Source of the DNA: Winogradskyella sp.
Lineage (GTDB): Bacteria; Bacteroidota; Bacteroidia; Flavobacteriales; Flavobacteriaceae
Direction: 5' to 3'
Length of the DNA stretch: 64,000 nt
NCBI GenBank assembly: GCA_002722255.1
Contig: PBLD01000009.1
Coordinates: forward strand, 98,947-162,946
Positions 8,429 to 16,720 of the stretch are shown here, one piece after another. The first letter of the stretch is position 1; each line of letters begins with the position of its first letter. The notes beneath the pieces were generated by a model. The model searched no databases and had not been told where the DNA came from. It was given only the letters and a program-made list of their open reading frames with translations. The translations under genes were made by a program, and so were the position numbers.

Positions 8429-9535
8429 ATGGATCAACCTACAGCTTACATATCATATAAGGATAAAAGAAAAACACTTTATGTATTTGGAGCTGGTGCG
8501 TCTATAGCCGACGGAGGACCATTACAAAGGGATTTACTTCCAGATATTTTGAGTGAAAAATACGATAATTCAGAATTAGCTACTCTTGTTAAAGATTTCA
8601 TTTCAAATAACTTTGATATTGAAGATGGAAATTGCCCTTCTTTAGAATCTGTTTTTGGGTATTTAGATTACTTTATTTCGCAAAAAGAGAGTTTAGGTGG
8701 AGAATTTACAACCGCCAAATTATTATCTCTAAAAGAAGCTTTGATTAGACTCATTCATCACTCAATAAGTGAATCAAATAAAAGTAAAGGAGTATATCGT
8801 AATTTTTGGGAAGCTGTAGATAAAAGTGATAAAAACATTTCAATCATTACAATGAATTATGATACTCTATTAGATGAGTCATTTGATTTTCTTTACCCAA
8901 GTAAAGCACTGATAGATTATTGCATAAATTTCATGAATTATGATGATTATGACCAAATAGACCCTTATAATTGGTGGATAAATCCTCGCGAACCTGTACC
9001 AATTTGGAATGAAGAAATTCCTTTCCCTATAAAGATTATCAAAATACATGGTTCTTTAAATTGGAAATATTGTAATTGTTGTAGTCAAGTGCTATTGACG
9101 CCATGGGACACTAAAATTGATGTTGATGCTCAAGGGTTCAAAGGGCGAATTCGAGCAAATTGTGAAAACCCAGAGGAAATAATATTTGACCTCAAATGCC
9201 CAATAGATGATAATCCATTTGATACTTTTATCGTACCACCTTCTCATATAAAAGATTTGAATCATAACGCAATATCAAAGTTATTTGACGAAGCTTCTAT
9301 AGAAATAAGAAAAGCCCAAAAAATAGTTTTTGTTGGATATTCATTTCCAGAAGCAGATGTTCATATTAAAGCATTATTCAAAAAAAATTTAAACAAAGAC
9401 ACTATAATTGAAGTAGTTGACCCTTTTTTAAATAATAATATTGAAAGTAATTATAAAAGCCTTAATAAGAATACTGTTTTTATAAAAGATAGTTTTGAAA
9501 ATTATATTGACAATAACATAAATATTCAAAAATAA
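8429..9535 (+). CDS. Stand-alone SIR2-like NAD-binding domain protein with cysteine cluster
   Basis: 368 residues with no signal or membrane segment. The SIR2-like Rossmann landmarks are in order: YVFGAGASIADGGP near 18-31, TMNYDTLLDE with Asn143, IKIHGSLNW with His207, and VGYSFPEADVH near the C-terminus. Asn143 and His207 correspond to the catalytic pair of NAD-consuming SIR2 domains. Between them and the end lie CNCCSQ and later cysteines (ANCENPEE, DLKCP) that could form a zinc site. Such genes are often defence effectors that deplete NAD, but a stand-alone copy could have another role; function is inference. It lies in an accessory stretch bounded by direct repeats. Confidence 0.78.
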   Translation: MDQPTAYISYKDKRKTLYVFGAGASIADGGPLQRDLLPDILSEKYDNSELATLVKDFISNNFDIEDGNCPSLESVFGYLDYFISQKESLGGEFTTAKLLSLKEALIRLIHHSISESNKSKGVYRNFWEAVDKSDKNISIITMNYDTLLDESFDFLYPSKALIDYCINFMNYDDYDQIDPYNWWINPREPVPIWNEEIPFPIKIIKIHGSLNWKYCNCCSQVLLTPWDTKIDVDAQGFKGRIRANCENPEEIIFDLKCPIDDNPFDTFIVPPSHIKDLNHNAISKLFDEASIEIRKAQKIVFVGYSFPEADVHIKALFKKNLNKDTIIEVVDPFLNNNIESNYKSLNKNTVFIKDSFENYIDNNINIQK

Positions 9536-9610
9536 CTACGCCCAACAAAAGCTATAAGTAATTGCTTGTTCTCTACTACTTCTGAAAATCCACTAAAATC
9601 TAAACCACCA

Positions 9611-9660
9611 AACCAACTTTCAACAAGATTTTGTCTTTTTCAAAAATTTAAACGACCTTT
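9611..9660 (+). repeat. Degenerate 50-bp direct repeat, copy 2
   Basis: Matches 8311-8360 at 39 of 50 positions with an offset of exactly 1300 bp, so the pair brackets the SIR2-like gene. The same spacer begins (9539 onward) with CGCCCAACAAAAGCTATAAG, a sequence of the kind common in Bacteroidota spacers, but the matching inverted arm is absent. Confidence 0.6.
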
Positions 9661-9686
9661 TACAAAAAATTGATTAATCGATACAG

Positions 9687-10469
9687 ATGAAAAAGAAATT
9701 TTCAATTCATGGTAGCTATCAAGTAAATGGCGGTGAAGAAAAAGAGTTTGAAATAGAATACAACAACCTTCCTGAAAACGAAGAAAACAACAACAGACTT
9801 CTGCAACTACTCAATCACCCTTGGCGATTGATAAAAGAGGGAGGAAAACTTGGTGTAAATGGTGTAAAACGCTTTTTTACTGTATTATTTCTTTTTGCCA
9901 TATCTAATACCATTTTGTTTTTTTATGCTATAAAGCGGCTTTTCTCTACGGATTTTGAGTTCAGCAAACTTATGTTCGTTATTCTGGTTTTTATACTTGG
10001 TCTTGCCGTAACTATTTATGCCTCTTACAGAGCGTATCAGTACGTTATTATTGACACCATGAGAGTTATTTATGAAAATCTATCATCGCTTTTTCACAAA
10101 ATAAGCGAACTCATTATTGATAAAACCGAGCACGTATTTAAAGGTAAAGGCAAAGTGTCGGACAATCAGCTACAGAAAACCTTAGACTTTGGTAAAATGG
10201 TAAATTCCAGATACAAAAAAACACCAAAGTTTTTGCGAAAAGGTATCATCTTAATTCTAAGTAAAATTCCTTTTGCTGGTATGCTCATAGACTTAAAAGA
10301 AGAAATTACAAGTGGTAATAAAATGGAAGCCAGCTCGAAACTTTACAACAAAATGGATGGCTTTATCTCTAACACCATATTTGGAAACAACAACACCAAA
10401 TGGGTTTGGTGGTTATTACCTCTCAACATTTTGATTTTGTTGTTTTTAATTAAATCTAAGATTGGGTGA
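9687..10469 (+). CDS. Membrane protein of unknown function
   Basis: 260 residues. A polar N-terminal region (1-60, rich in Glu/Asn) leads to two hydrophobic segments at about 67-85 and 93-115. A long amphipathic middle (120-225) with many Lys and Ile follows, then a C-terminal segment WVWWLLPLNILILLFLI. This suggests an inner-membrane protein with cytoplasmic middle domain. The middle KIPFAGMLIDLKEEITSG has no family I recognise. It sits between the SIR2-like gene and a lipoprotein gene, separated by spacers of 151 and 84 bp, so it is probably not co-translated with either. Confidence 0.7.
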   Translation: MKKKFSIHGSYQVNGGEEKEFEIEYNNLPENEENNNRLLQLLNHPWRLIKEGGKLGVNGVKRFFTVLFLFAISNTILFFYAIKRLFSTDFEFSKLMFVILVFILGLAVTIYASYRAYQYVIIDTMRVIYENLSSLFHKISELIIDKTEHVFKGKGKVSDNQLQKTLDFGKMVNSRYKKTPKFLRKGIILILSKIPFAGMLIDLKEEITSGNKMEASSKLYNKMDGFISNTIFGNNNTKWVWWLLPLNILILLFLIKSKIG

Positions 10470-10553
10470 CACATGCTTAATTAGCTAAAGTTTTGGGTGA
10501 ATCTAGCTAACTACTTATATGTATTAAAAACATGCCACTAATTTTTCAATCCA

Positions 10554-11171
10554 ATGAAAAAACTACTGCTATCATTAATAATTTTGACTTCAATTAACTG
10601 CAAAGGTCAATCAAACCCTGAACCTGATTTGGCACAACTAATTGAACGTGACCAAAGAGAATTAAATAGAATAACGGAAGAAGAAAAATCTAAAGGCTCA
10701 ATTTTAGATTTAAATATTTTAGATTTAGAATTTGGCCAATCTAGTAAGACGGTTGATTCGATTCTAAAACAAAAGTCTGATTTTGAATCCATAAACACGA
10801 GCACACATGAGTTTGAGAATTATGGTATAAATTGGAAATTCACCGACTTTGAGGTTCCAACTTTAATAAGAGTTAATCATCACAAAGACAAACTACATGA
10901 ATTGGAATTAGTCTTTATCACAGATGAAAAAAATATTGAACTCGGATTTGAAAAATTAATTGAGTTTTTAAGAAAAAAATATGGTAATGAACACTTAAAA
11001 CTTTACTCAGTTCTTTCAAAAACAAAAGAAAATGGACCATTTACACATTATTGGATTGAAAAAAACAGAAAAATAATGGCTTACAAAATGAAAGAGTACT
11101 GTTATTTAAGAATAACCGATTCGTCAATTAATCATGATATGTCGACAACTATATTTGGGAATAATAAATAA
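10554..11171 (+). CDS. Lipoprotein of unknown function
   Basis: 205 residues. The N-terminus MKKLLLSLIILTSINCKGQS has a lipoprotein signal with Cys16 in an SINC lipobox. The mature part contains ILDLEFGQSSKTVDSILK, a pattern of small extracytoplasmic domains in which the phrase 'FG-S-V' precedes a helix. The end is rich in aromatic and basic residues. I do not recognise a function. It belongs to the accessory stretch 8-11.4 kb and has no close neighbour on the same strand. Confidence 0.7.
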   Translation: MKKLLLSLIILTSINCKGQSNPEPDLAQLIERDQRELNRITEEEKSKGSILDLNILDLEFGQSSKTVDSILKQKSDFESINTSTHEFENYGINWKFTDFEVPTLIRVNHHKDKLHELELVFITDEKNIELGFEKLIEFLRKKYGNEHLKLYSVLSKTKENGPFTHYWIEKNRKIMAYKMKEYCYLRITDSSINHDMSTTIFGNNK

Positions 11172-11380
11172 CTACAATTACTTACTCTAGTATTTTAGAA
11201 CGAAAACATAACGACTTACTTTTCTATATCAAACCATAAACATAGGAGTTACCTAAACTCTTAATTTCAATCTTCAACTGATTAAAATCATTATCATCGA
11301 GCCAACTTTCATTTATATTTGACTTAGTTGATAGTTTCAACGTCATTATAAGGTAATATAAACTCTTAATTTAGAGTACT

Positions 11381-12292
11381 GTGGAAGACATAAAGCATTG
11401 GTTAGAGGCATATCCTGTTATTGTGAGTATTACCAAATATTTGGTTTGGATTATACTTATCTTCCTTATTATAGCTTGGGTAAGACGACTGCTAAAAAAA
11501 CGACTTCCAGACAATGCTTTACGCTACAAATCTCAAAAAGGCATTGAGATTATTGGTTACTTCTTGGTTGTACTTATTACCATAACCTATTTTACAGGTA
11601 ACATTAAAGATTTTGGTCTTGCCATTGGTTTATTAACAGCTGGTATTACCATAACACTTCAAGAATTAATACTGAGCATTGCAGGTTCGTTCTATATTTT
11701 TCTTGTGCGTGTTTACAAACCTGGCGACCGTATTGAAATAAACGGAATAAAAGGCGATGTTATAGATATTGATAGCATTTATACCACAATGATGGAAATT
11801 GGCCAATGGGTAAGCAGCGATAATTATAGTGGCAGAATTGTAAAGCTCAGTAATGCCTTTGTGTTTAAAGGTCCTGTTTATAATTACTCACAGGATTTCC
11901 CTTTTGTTTGGGACGAATTTAATTTGCCTATTAGATATGGTTCTGATATAGAATTGGCGAAAGAAATTGTAATTTCTGTAGCTCAGGAAAAGCTCTCCGA
12001 CTATGTAACAGAATCCATCTCAAAATGGAAAGATGTTGTAGATAAGTACTATATCGAAGATGCACAGGTTAACCCTTCACTTGCCATTACAATGACAGAC
12101 AATTGGGTACAATTTAACCTTAGGTACATTGTAGATTACAAGAAAAGAAGGTACACCAAACATTTGCTAAACGAAGAAATTGGCAAACGTATTGAGCAAA
12201 CTAATGGTAAAGTGACTTTGGCATCTGCTACATTTGAAATTGTAAATATCCCAACAGTAAATATTAAAGAAGATAAGACAACAGAATCTTGA
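11381..12292 (+). CDS. Mechanosensitive ion channel, MscS family
   Basis: 303 residues. Three membrane segments cover about 10-30, 53-70 and 78-110. The pore-lining helix (IGLLTAGITITLQELILSIAGSFYI region) leads into the beta domain with YKPGDRIEINGIKGDV, the family signature. The channel opens under membrane tension and releases solutes during osmotic downshock. The start is GTG: an in-frame TAG at 11372 excludes anything further upstream. A 14-bp exact direct repeat (TAAACTCTTAATTT at 11254 and 11359) lies in the 209-bp upstream spacer. Confidence 0.9.
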   Translation: MEDIKHWLEAYPVIVSITKYLVWIILIFLIIAWVRRLLKKRLPDNALRYKSQKGIEIIGYFLVVLITITYFTGNIKDFGLAIGLLTAGITITLQELILSIAGSFYIFLVRVYKPGDRIEINGIKGDVIDIDSIYTTMMEIGQWVSSDNYSGRIVKLSNAFVFKGPVYNYSQDFPFVWDEFNLPIRYGSDIELAKEIVISVAQEKLSDYVTESISKWKDVVDKYYIEDAQVNPSLAITMTDNWVQFNLRYIVDYKKRRYTKHLLNEEIGKRIEQTNGKVTLASATFEIVNIPTVNIKEDKTTES

Positions 12293-12300
12293 AAATCTTT

Positions 12301-12377
12301 TGTCATTCCGCACTTAATTTGGAATCTACAAACATGGAAAACTATAAATAAGATCCTGAAACAAGTTCAGGATGACA
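12301..12377. repeat. Two-arm palindromic intergenic repeat (copy b)
   Basis: Begins TGTCATTCCGCACTTAATTT and ends AGATCCTGAAACAAGTTCAG then GATGACA. Outer ends TGTCA and TGACA are complementary. It lies between the convergent mscS and mpl genes and could act as a bidirectional transcript end. Confidence 0.8.
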
Positions 12378-12383
12378 AAATCA

Positions 12384-13736
12384 TCAAAACAGTTTTGTCA
12401 CCTCATCAAAATCCAAACCTCCATAATTTCCAGAGCTCATCAACAATAAGGATTTGTTATCAAAATTCTGAGAGAATAAAAAGGCTTTAAATTCTTCTGG
12501 ATTGGTATAAATAATTAAATCATCGCGCTCAAAGGCATTAGCTATTTGCTCGTGCGTTACTTCTTCTAATTTTTTAATTTCTACAGCATGAGGCGAATAA
12601 AAAACAACTGCCACATCAGCAGCATCTAAAGCGCCTTTGTATTCTTTTAAGAATTCAGCATTCAGGCTACTGTAGGTATGCAACTCTAAACAAGCCACCA
12701 AGGTTCTATCACTATATTGAGCCTTAACTGCTTTGGTAGTAGCTTCTACCTTACTTGGCGAATGTGCAAAATCCTTGTAGGCCACACTTTTTGAAGTTTC
12801 TGCAATTTTCTCTAAGCGTTTGCTCGCTCCTTTGAAAGTAGAAATAGCTTCGTAGAAATCATCTTCATCAATTCCCATATGTTGGCAAATCCATTTTGCA
12901 CCTGCAAGGTTATTTAAATTATGAGCACCAAAAATTTCAATTGGCATTGGACCTTCTGGTGTTTCTAATAAAGTTTCTCCATCTTCAACCGTATATTCTG
13001 GTGTGTGATATGGAATTTTACGTATTTGGTTTTCTGAAGCTTCAACCACTTGCTTTAAATCTTCATCTTCTTCGTTGTAATTAATACTTCCACCTAAAAC
13101 AATAGAATCTACAAAGATTTTAAACTGTTCCACATAATTCTCGTATGTAGGAAACACATTGATATGGTCCCAAGCGATACCACTCAACAACGCAATATTA
13201 GGTTTGTACAAGTGAAATTTTGGTCGTCTATCTATTGGCGAGCTCAAGTACTCATCGCCTTCTAAAACAATAAAATCATTGTCTTCGGTAAGTTTTACCA
13301 TCACATCAAAACCTTCGAGTTGCGCACCAACCATATAATCCACATCTCTGTCGTGGTAATGCATAACGTGCAAAATCATTGAAGTAATCGTCGTTTTGCC
13401 GTGGCTACCACCAATAACTACTCTGGTTTTGTTTTTAGATTGCTCGTACAAAAACTCTGGATAGCTATAGATTTTAAGACCTAATTCTTGGGCTTTCAAT
13501 AACTCAGGGTTATCGGCTTTAGCATGCATACCCAATACCACTGCATCTAAATCAGTTGTGATTTTTTCTGGAAACCAACCAAAAGTTTCAGGCAACAAGC
13601 CTTTAGCTTCTAATCGCGATTTTGATGGGTCAAAAATAGTATCGTCACTTCCTGTAATATTGTATCCTTTATTGTGCAGTGCTAACGCTAAATTATGCAT
13701 TGCGGCACCACCTATAGCTATAAAATGTACGTTCAT
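12384..13736 (-). CDS. mpl: UDP-N-acetylmuramate:L-alanyl-gamma-D-glutamyl-meso-diaminopimelate ligase (Mpl)
   Basis: 450 residues, the usual Mpl length. The N-terminal Rossmann region has HFIAIGGAAMHNLA, the ATP loop is GGSHGKTTITSM near 112, and EGDEYLSSPIDRRPKFHLY is the family pattern that separates Mpl from MurC. The enzyme reattaches recovered murein tripeptide to UDP-MurNAc in the cytoplasm and so recycles cell wall. MurC and Mpl are close relatives; the A-A-M-H motif and the FHLYKPNIALLSGI stretch favour Mpl. A promoter box lies only 4 bp before the ATG, suggesting a leaderless transcript. Confidence 0.88.
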   Translation of the reverse strand: MNVHFIAIGGAAMHNLALALHNKGYNITGSDDTIFDPSKSRLEAKGLLPETFGWFPEKITTDLDAVVLGMHAKADNPELLKAQELGLKIYSYPEFLYEQSKNKTRVVIGGSHGKTTITSMILHVMHYHDRDVDYMVGAQLEGFDVMVKLTEDNDFIVLEGDEYLSSPIDRRPKFHLYKPNIALLSGIAWDHINVFPTYENYVEQFKIFVDSIVLGGSINYNEEDEDLKQVVEASENQIRKIPYHTPEYTVEDGETLLETPEGPMPIEIFGAHNLNNLAGAKWICQHMGIDEDDFYEAISTFKGASKRLEKIAETSKSVAYKDFAHSPSKVEATTKAVKAQYSDRTLVACLELHTYSSLNAEFLKEYKGALDAADVAVVFYSPHAVEIKKLEEVTHEQIANAFERDDLIIYTNPEEFKAFLFSQNFDNKSLLLMSSGNYGGLDFDEVTKLF

Positions 13737-13740
13737 ACAA

Positions 13741-13748
13741 CAAATATA
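13741..13748 (-). promoter_or_regulatory. -7 promoter box TATATTTG for mpl
   Basis: Exact TAnnTTTG on the minus strand, ending 4 bases before the mpl ATG. Transcription would start at or almost at the start codon. Confidence 0.55.
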
Positions 13749-13881
13749 AATTATAGAAAAGAGATATTAGAGATGAGAGATGAGAAAAAACTAAGAGTAC
13801 ACTATTTTCCTCAAAAGTCTAAACTTTAACCTTAAAAACGGAGCTAACGTAAACTATTCATGTAGGTAATTCTATGATTGA

Positions 13882-13929
13882 GTTCTCGATACGATTTGTT
13901 CATACTTCACAAATCACTCGAACTGACGC
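13882..13929 (-). repeat. 48-bp dispersed repeat (partner at 26865-26910)
   Basis: Read on the minus strand it begins GCGTCAGTTCGAGTGATTTG and ends AATCGTATCGAGAAC. The plus-strand copy at 26865-26910 differs by one deleted base and a few substitutions. The ends GTTCGAG and ATCGAGAAC form an imperfect inverted repeat. It occupies part of the 214-bp gap between tolC-like and mpl genes, which holds no gene. Confidence 0.75.
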
Positions 13930-13950
13930 ATTGCCAACTGAGGCACAAAA

Positions 13951-15360
13951 CTAAAGATCCGGATTCACCGCCAAACTATTAAACAACTTCGCTTTAGTAT
14001 TGAAGAATTTATTCTGAAGTTCAATAGCTTTTAGCTGACCATCAATAAGCTTTGACTCTCGAGAATTAACCAAAAACAAAGAACTTTCTCCGAGCTGAAA
14101 CTTACGCTCTTCTGCCTTAAGCATTCGTTGGTAATCTGAAACCATTTCTGTGGTGATTTCGGTTTGGGTAACATAAGACTCTAACTCTTGCTTTATAGCG
14201 TTAATTTTATTTTTAAGTGTTAGTCTTGTCGCATCTATTTCAAATTCAGCATCACGTTGTTTTATTCGCGCTAACTTTAAATCGCCTCGCTCTTTTCGTA
14301 AAAATAAAGGTAAACTTATGTTCAACCCGCTTTTATAGTCATCGGTATTTAAGCTGTTGGTTTGGTCTGGTGTTTCCGTAAGAAAATTGTACTCCAAATT
14401 TATTTTAGGTAAAAGCTTGTTAGCTTTTAATCTGGTATCCACTTCCAAACCTTGCAACTTATAATCTAAAGACTGCATTTTTGGATGTGAGGCCAATTCT
14501 TGTTCCTCAGTTTGTAATGTATTAATATCAAAGGTTGCATCAATACTAGCTTCAGCATTTATATCTGGAATAACATCTGGTTGCAACTCTACAGGAATAT
14601 TATTTTCTAACCACAAAAAATTAGAGAGTTCTAAAGCTGCTTTCATCAGTTTTACTTTAGATTGCTCTAAACCGAGTTTTCTATTATTTACAGCAATCTT
14701 TGCTTCTGTAGCATCGATTTCTGCATTTTCGCCTACTTCTACTCCTTTAACAACACCTTCGTAACGCAATTCTGCATTGGCTAAAAAATTCTGAAATAAC
14801 ACCAATTCATTATAGGCTTGCAACCATTTAAAATACACTAATGACGCTTCATATAAAATATTGTTGACATAAATATCACGGTCTGCCTTAGCCTGTTCTC
14901 TGTATAATTTTGCCTGCTTTAAAGCTGCCATTCGGTTATTAATAAACAATCCTTGTCCTACAGGAACAGATACTCCTGCACTAAACAAACCATCGTCTGG
15001 CACAGTTGACTCTGGATTTAGATAAAATCCGGAATTTTCTTCAAACTTTGCTTTTAACTCCACACCAAACCACGTTGGTATTTTAAACATTCCATTGAGC
15101 TTATCGTAATATTCGGTGCCTTTAAATTTCTTTCGGCTGTAATCCACCTCGACCTTTGGATCAAAAGCACCACGAGACTTCATCAATTTTGCTTGACTCT
15201 CATCTATAACCAACTGCGCTTGCTTTACAACAGGATGAAACTTTTTTACATAACCCAAATACTCATTAAAACGCATAACGTTATCCGTTGGTAATTCGGT
15301 TTGAGAAAAGCCAACAAAGAAAAAACTAGAAACTATAAGTATTGCCAAGTGCTTTATCAT
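13951..15360 (-). CDS. TolC-family outer membrane efflux protein
   Basis: 469 residues with a signal peptide (MIKHLAILIVSSFFFVGFSQ). The mature protein is dominated by long Gln/Lys/Glu-rich coiled-coil helices in two repeats (about 25-230 and 270-450), as expected for TolC-type channel tunnels. LNISLPLFLRKERGDLKLA is the family motif near the second beta region. It would form the outer-membrane exit duct for the ABC-HlyD pair encoded upstream. Its start overlaps the end of the HlyD gene by 4 bp (ATGA), so translation is coupled. Confidence 0.88.
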   Translation of the reverse strand: MIKHLAILIVSSFFFVGFSQTELPTDNVMRFNEYLGYVKKFHPVVKQAQLVIDESQAKLMKSRGAFDPKVEVDYSRKKFKGTEYYDKLNGMFKIPTWFGVELKAKFEENSGFYLNPESTVPDDGLFSAGVSVPVGQGLFINNRMAALKQAKLYREQAKADRDIYVNNILYEASLVYFKWLQAYNELVLFQNFLANAELRYEGVVKGVEVGENAEIDATEAKIAVNNRKLGLEQSKVKLMKAALELSNFLWLENNIPVELQPDVIPDINAEASIDATFDINTLQTEEQELASHPKMQSLDYKLQGLEVDTRLKANKLLPKINLEYNFLTETPDQTNSLNTDDYKSGLNISLPLFLRKERGDLKLARIKQRDAEFEIDATRLTLKNKINAIKQELESYVTQTEITTEMVSDYQRMLKAEERKFQLGESSLFLVNSRESKLIDGQLKAIELQNKFFNTKAKLFNSLAVNPDL

Positions 15361-16709
15361 TTCTTTTCTGGGTTTGAATTTCCTGTTTCTGGTTGATAAT
15401 AATTCGGTGGAAAACCATTAAGTTGCCTCCACAATTCGTACCAGATCTGAACATCTTCTAATAATGCCATTGTATAAGCTCCTGAGCCTGCTCTAATATC
15501 CTTTGGCCAAGCATGGTCTTCCTCATCTGGTGCTAAAAGCACTCGAAATTTTCCGTTTGGACTGATAAAATTTTCTACCGCAACCACCTTTGCACCATAG
15601 GTTCCGTAAGAGACATTTGGCCAACCGCTAAATACGATAGCAGGCCAACCATCAAACTGCACTCTTACTTTTTCTCCTATATGAATTAAAGGCAGGTCTA
15701 TTGGCTCTACATAGGTCTCTACGGCTAAGTCTGCTTGTGCTGGCATAATACCAACCAATGCTTCTCCTTCTTTAAACGTTTGTCCAACACCAGCTCTAAG
15801 CGCCTTATTGATATAGCCATCATAGGGAGCTTTAATAAACCTCAGTTCATTCCTAATTTGATAATTAGAATACTCATTATCTAATTTTGAAACTTGAGCT
15901 TCCGTATCGAACTGGCTAGATTGTGCTGTAAACTTATCACTCTGTGCTTTTGAAATTTTATCGGCATACTCAGCTCCAAGTCGAGATAATTCTACTTGTG
16001 CATTAATCACCTCATTTTTACTTGCCAATAATTTATTTTCTTGAGAAATTAATTTGGCTTCGGTTTCCTGAAGTTTCAAACGTTTATCTTCAACATCTTT
16101 AGTAGCTTTAAATCCTTCTTCTTGTAACGTAACTGTACGATCGTACTGACGTTGCGCAATATTCTTGTTGGTTATAGCAGCCTCTAAATCTATACTATCA
16201 CTTTTAACTTTTAATCTTGATTGTGTTAATTTATTTCTGGCTTGCTCTAACTTTAATGAACGCTCATTCATTAAAGCATTTATTTGACGATCTAAGGCCT
16301 TAACTTTTTCGGCATAAGAGCCAACAGATTGTGCTTTGGCATCGCGTTGCTGCTCGGTACGCTCTACAAGATTAGGATCGAAATACTCGCTTTTAATTTC
16401 TGATATTTGAATAATGGTATCGCCTTTAGACACAAAATCTCCTTCTCTAACATACCACTTTTCTATACGTCCAGGAATTGGTGATTGTATGGTTTGTGGT
16501 CTTTGATCTGGTGTTAATGTTGTAACATTACCTCTTCCTGTAATGGTTTGTGTCCATGGTAAGAATAAAATGATAACACCAACGATGGCAAAAGCACCCA
16601 AGAATTGGTTAAAATATTTATAATATCTGCCATGAAACACACGCTGACCAGATTTTGAACTCTTAATGTCAACAGTTTTATTAAGCTGGTTTTTAGATAT
16701 ATTAAGCAT
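15357..16709 (-). CDS. HlyD-family periplasmic adaptor (membrane fusion protein)
   Basis: 450 residues. One N-terminal membrane anchor lies near residues 33-52 (FLGAFAIVGVIILFLPWTQ). A lipoyl-like half follows (SPIPGRIEKWYVREGDFVSKGD region), a long coiled coil runs at about 125-285, and the second lipoyl half with FIKAPYDGYINK precedes a beta-barrel region. This is the adaptor layout of type I secretion and efflux systems, bridging the inner-membrane ABC unit and the TolC duct. It lies 11 bp after the ABC gene and overlaps tolC-like by 4 bp. Confidence 0.9.
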   Translation of the reverse strand: MLNISKNQLNKTVDIKSSKSGQRVFHGRYYKYFNQFLGAFAIVGVIILFLPWTQTITGRGNVTTLTPDQRPQTIQSPIPGRIEKWYVREGDFVSKGDTIIQISEIKSEYFDPNLVERTEQQRDAKAQSVGSYAEKVKALDRQINALMNERSLKLEQARNKLTQSRLKVKSDSIDLEAAITNKNIAQRQYDRTVTLQEEGFKATKDVEDKRLKLQETEAKLISQENKLLASKNEVINAQVELSRLGAEYADKISKAQSDKFTAQSSQFDTEAQVSKLDNEYSNYQIRNELRFIKAPYDGYINKALRAGVGQTFKEGEALVGIMPAQADLAVETYVEPIDLPLIHIGEKVRVQFDGWPAIVFSGWPNVSYGTYGAKVVAVENFISPNGKFRVLLAPDEEDHAWPKDIRAGSGAYTMALLEDVQIWYELWRQLNGFPPNYYQPETGNSNPEKK

Positions 16710-16720
16710 ATTAAATTTCT

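Noticed and set aside
8304..9686. Integron attC sites
   Set aside because: The hairpin and GCCCAAC sequence are suggestive, but the arms do not fit the attC consensus, one arm is missing at 9540, and no integrase gene is present.
8429..10469. SIR2-like gene plus membrane protein as a two-gene defence system
   Set aside because: They are 151 bp apart with a repeat between them and no evidence of co-transcription or family pairing.
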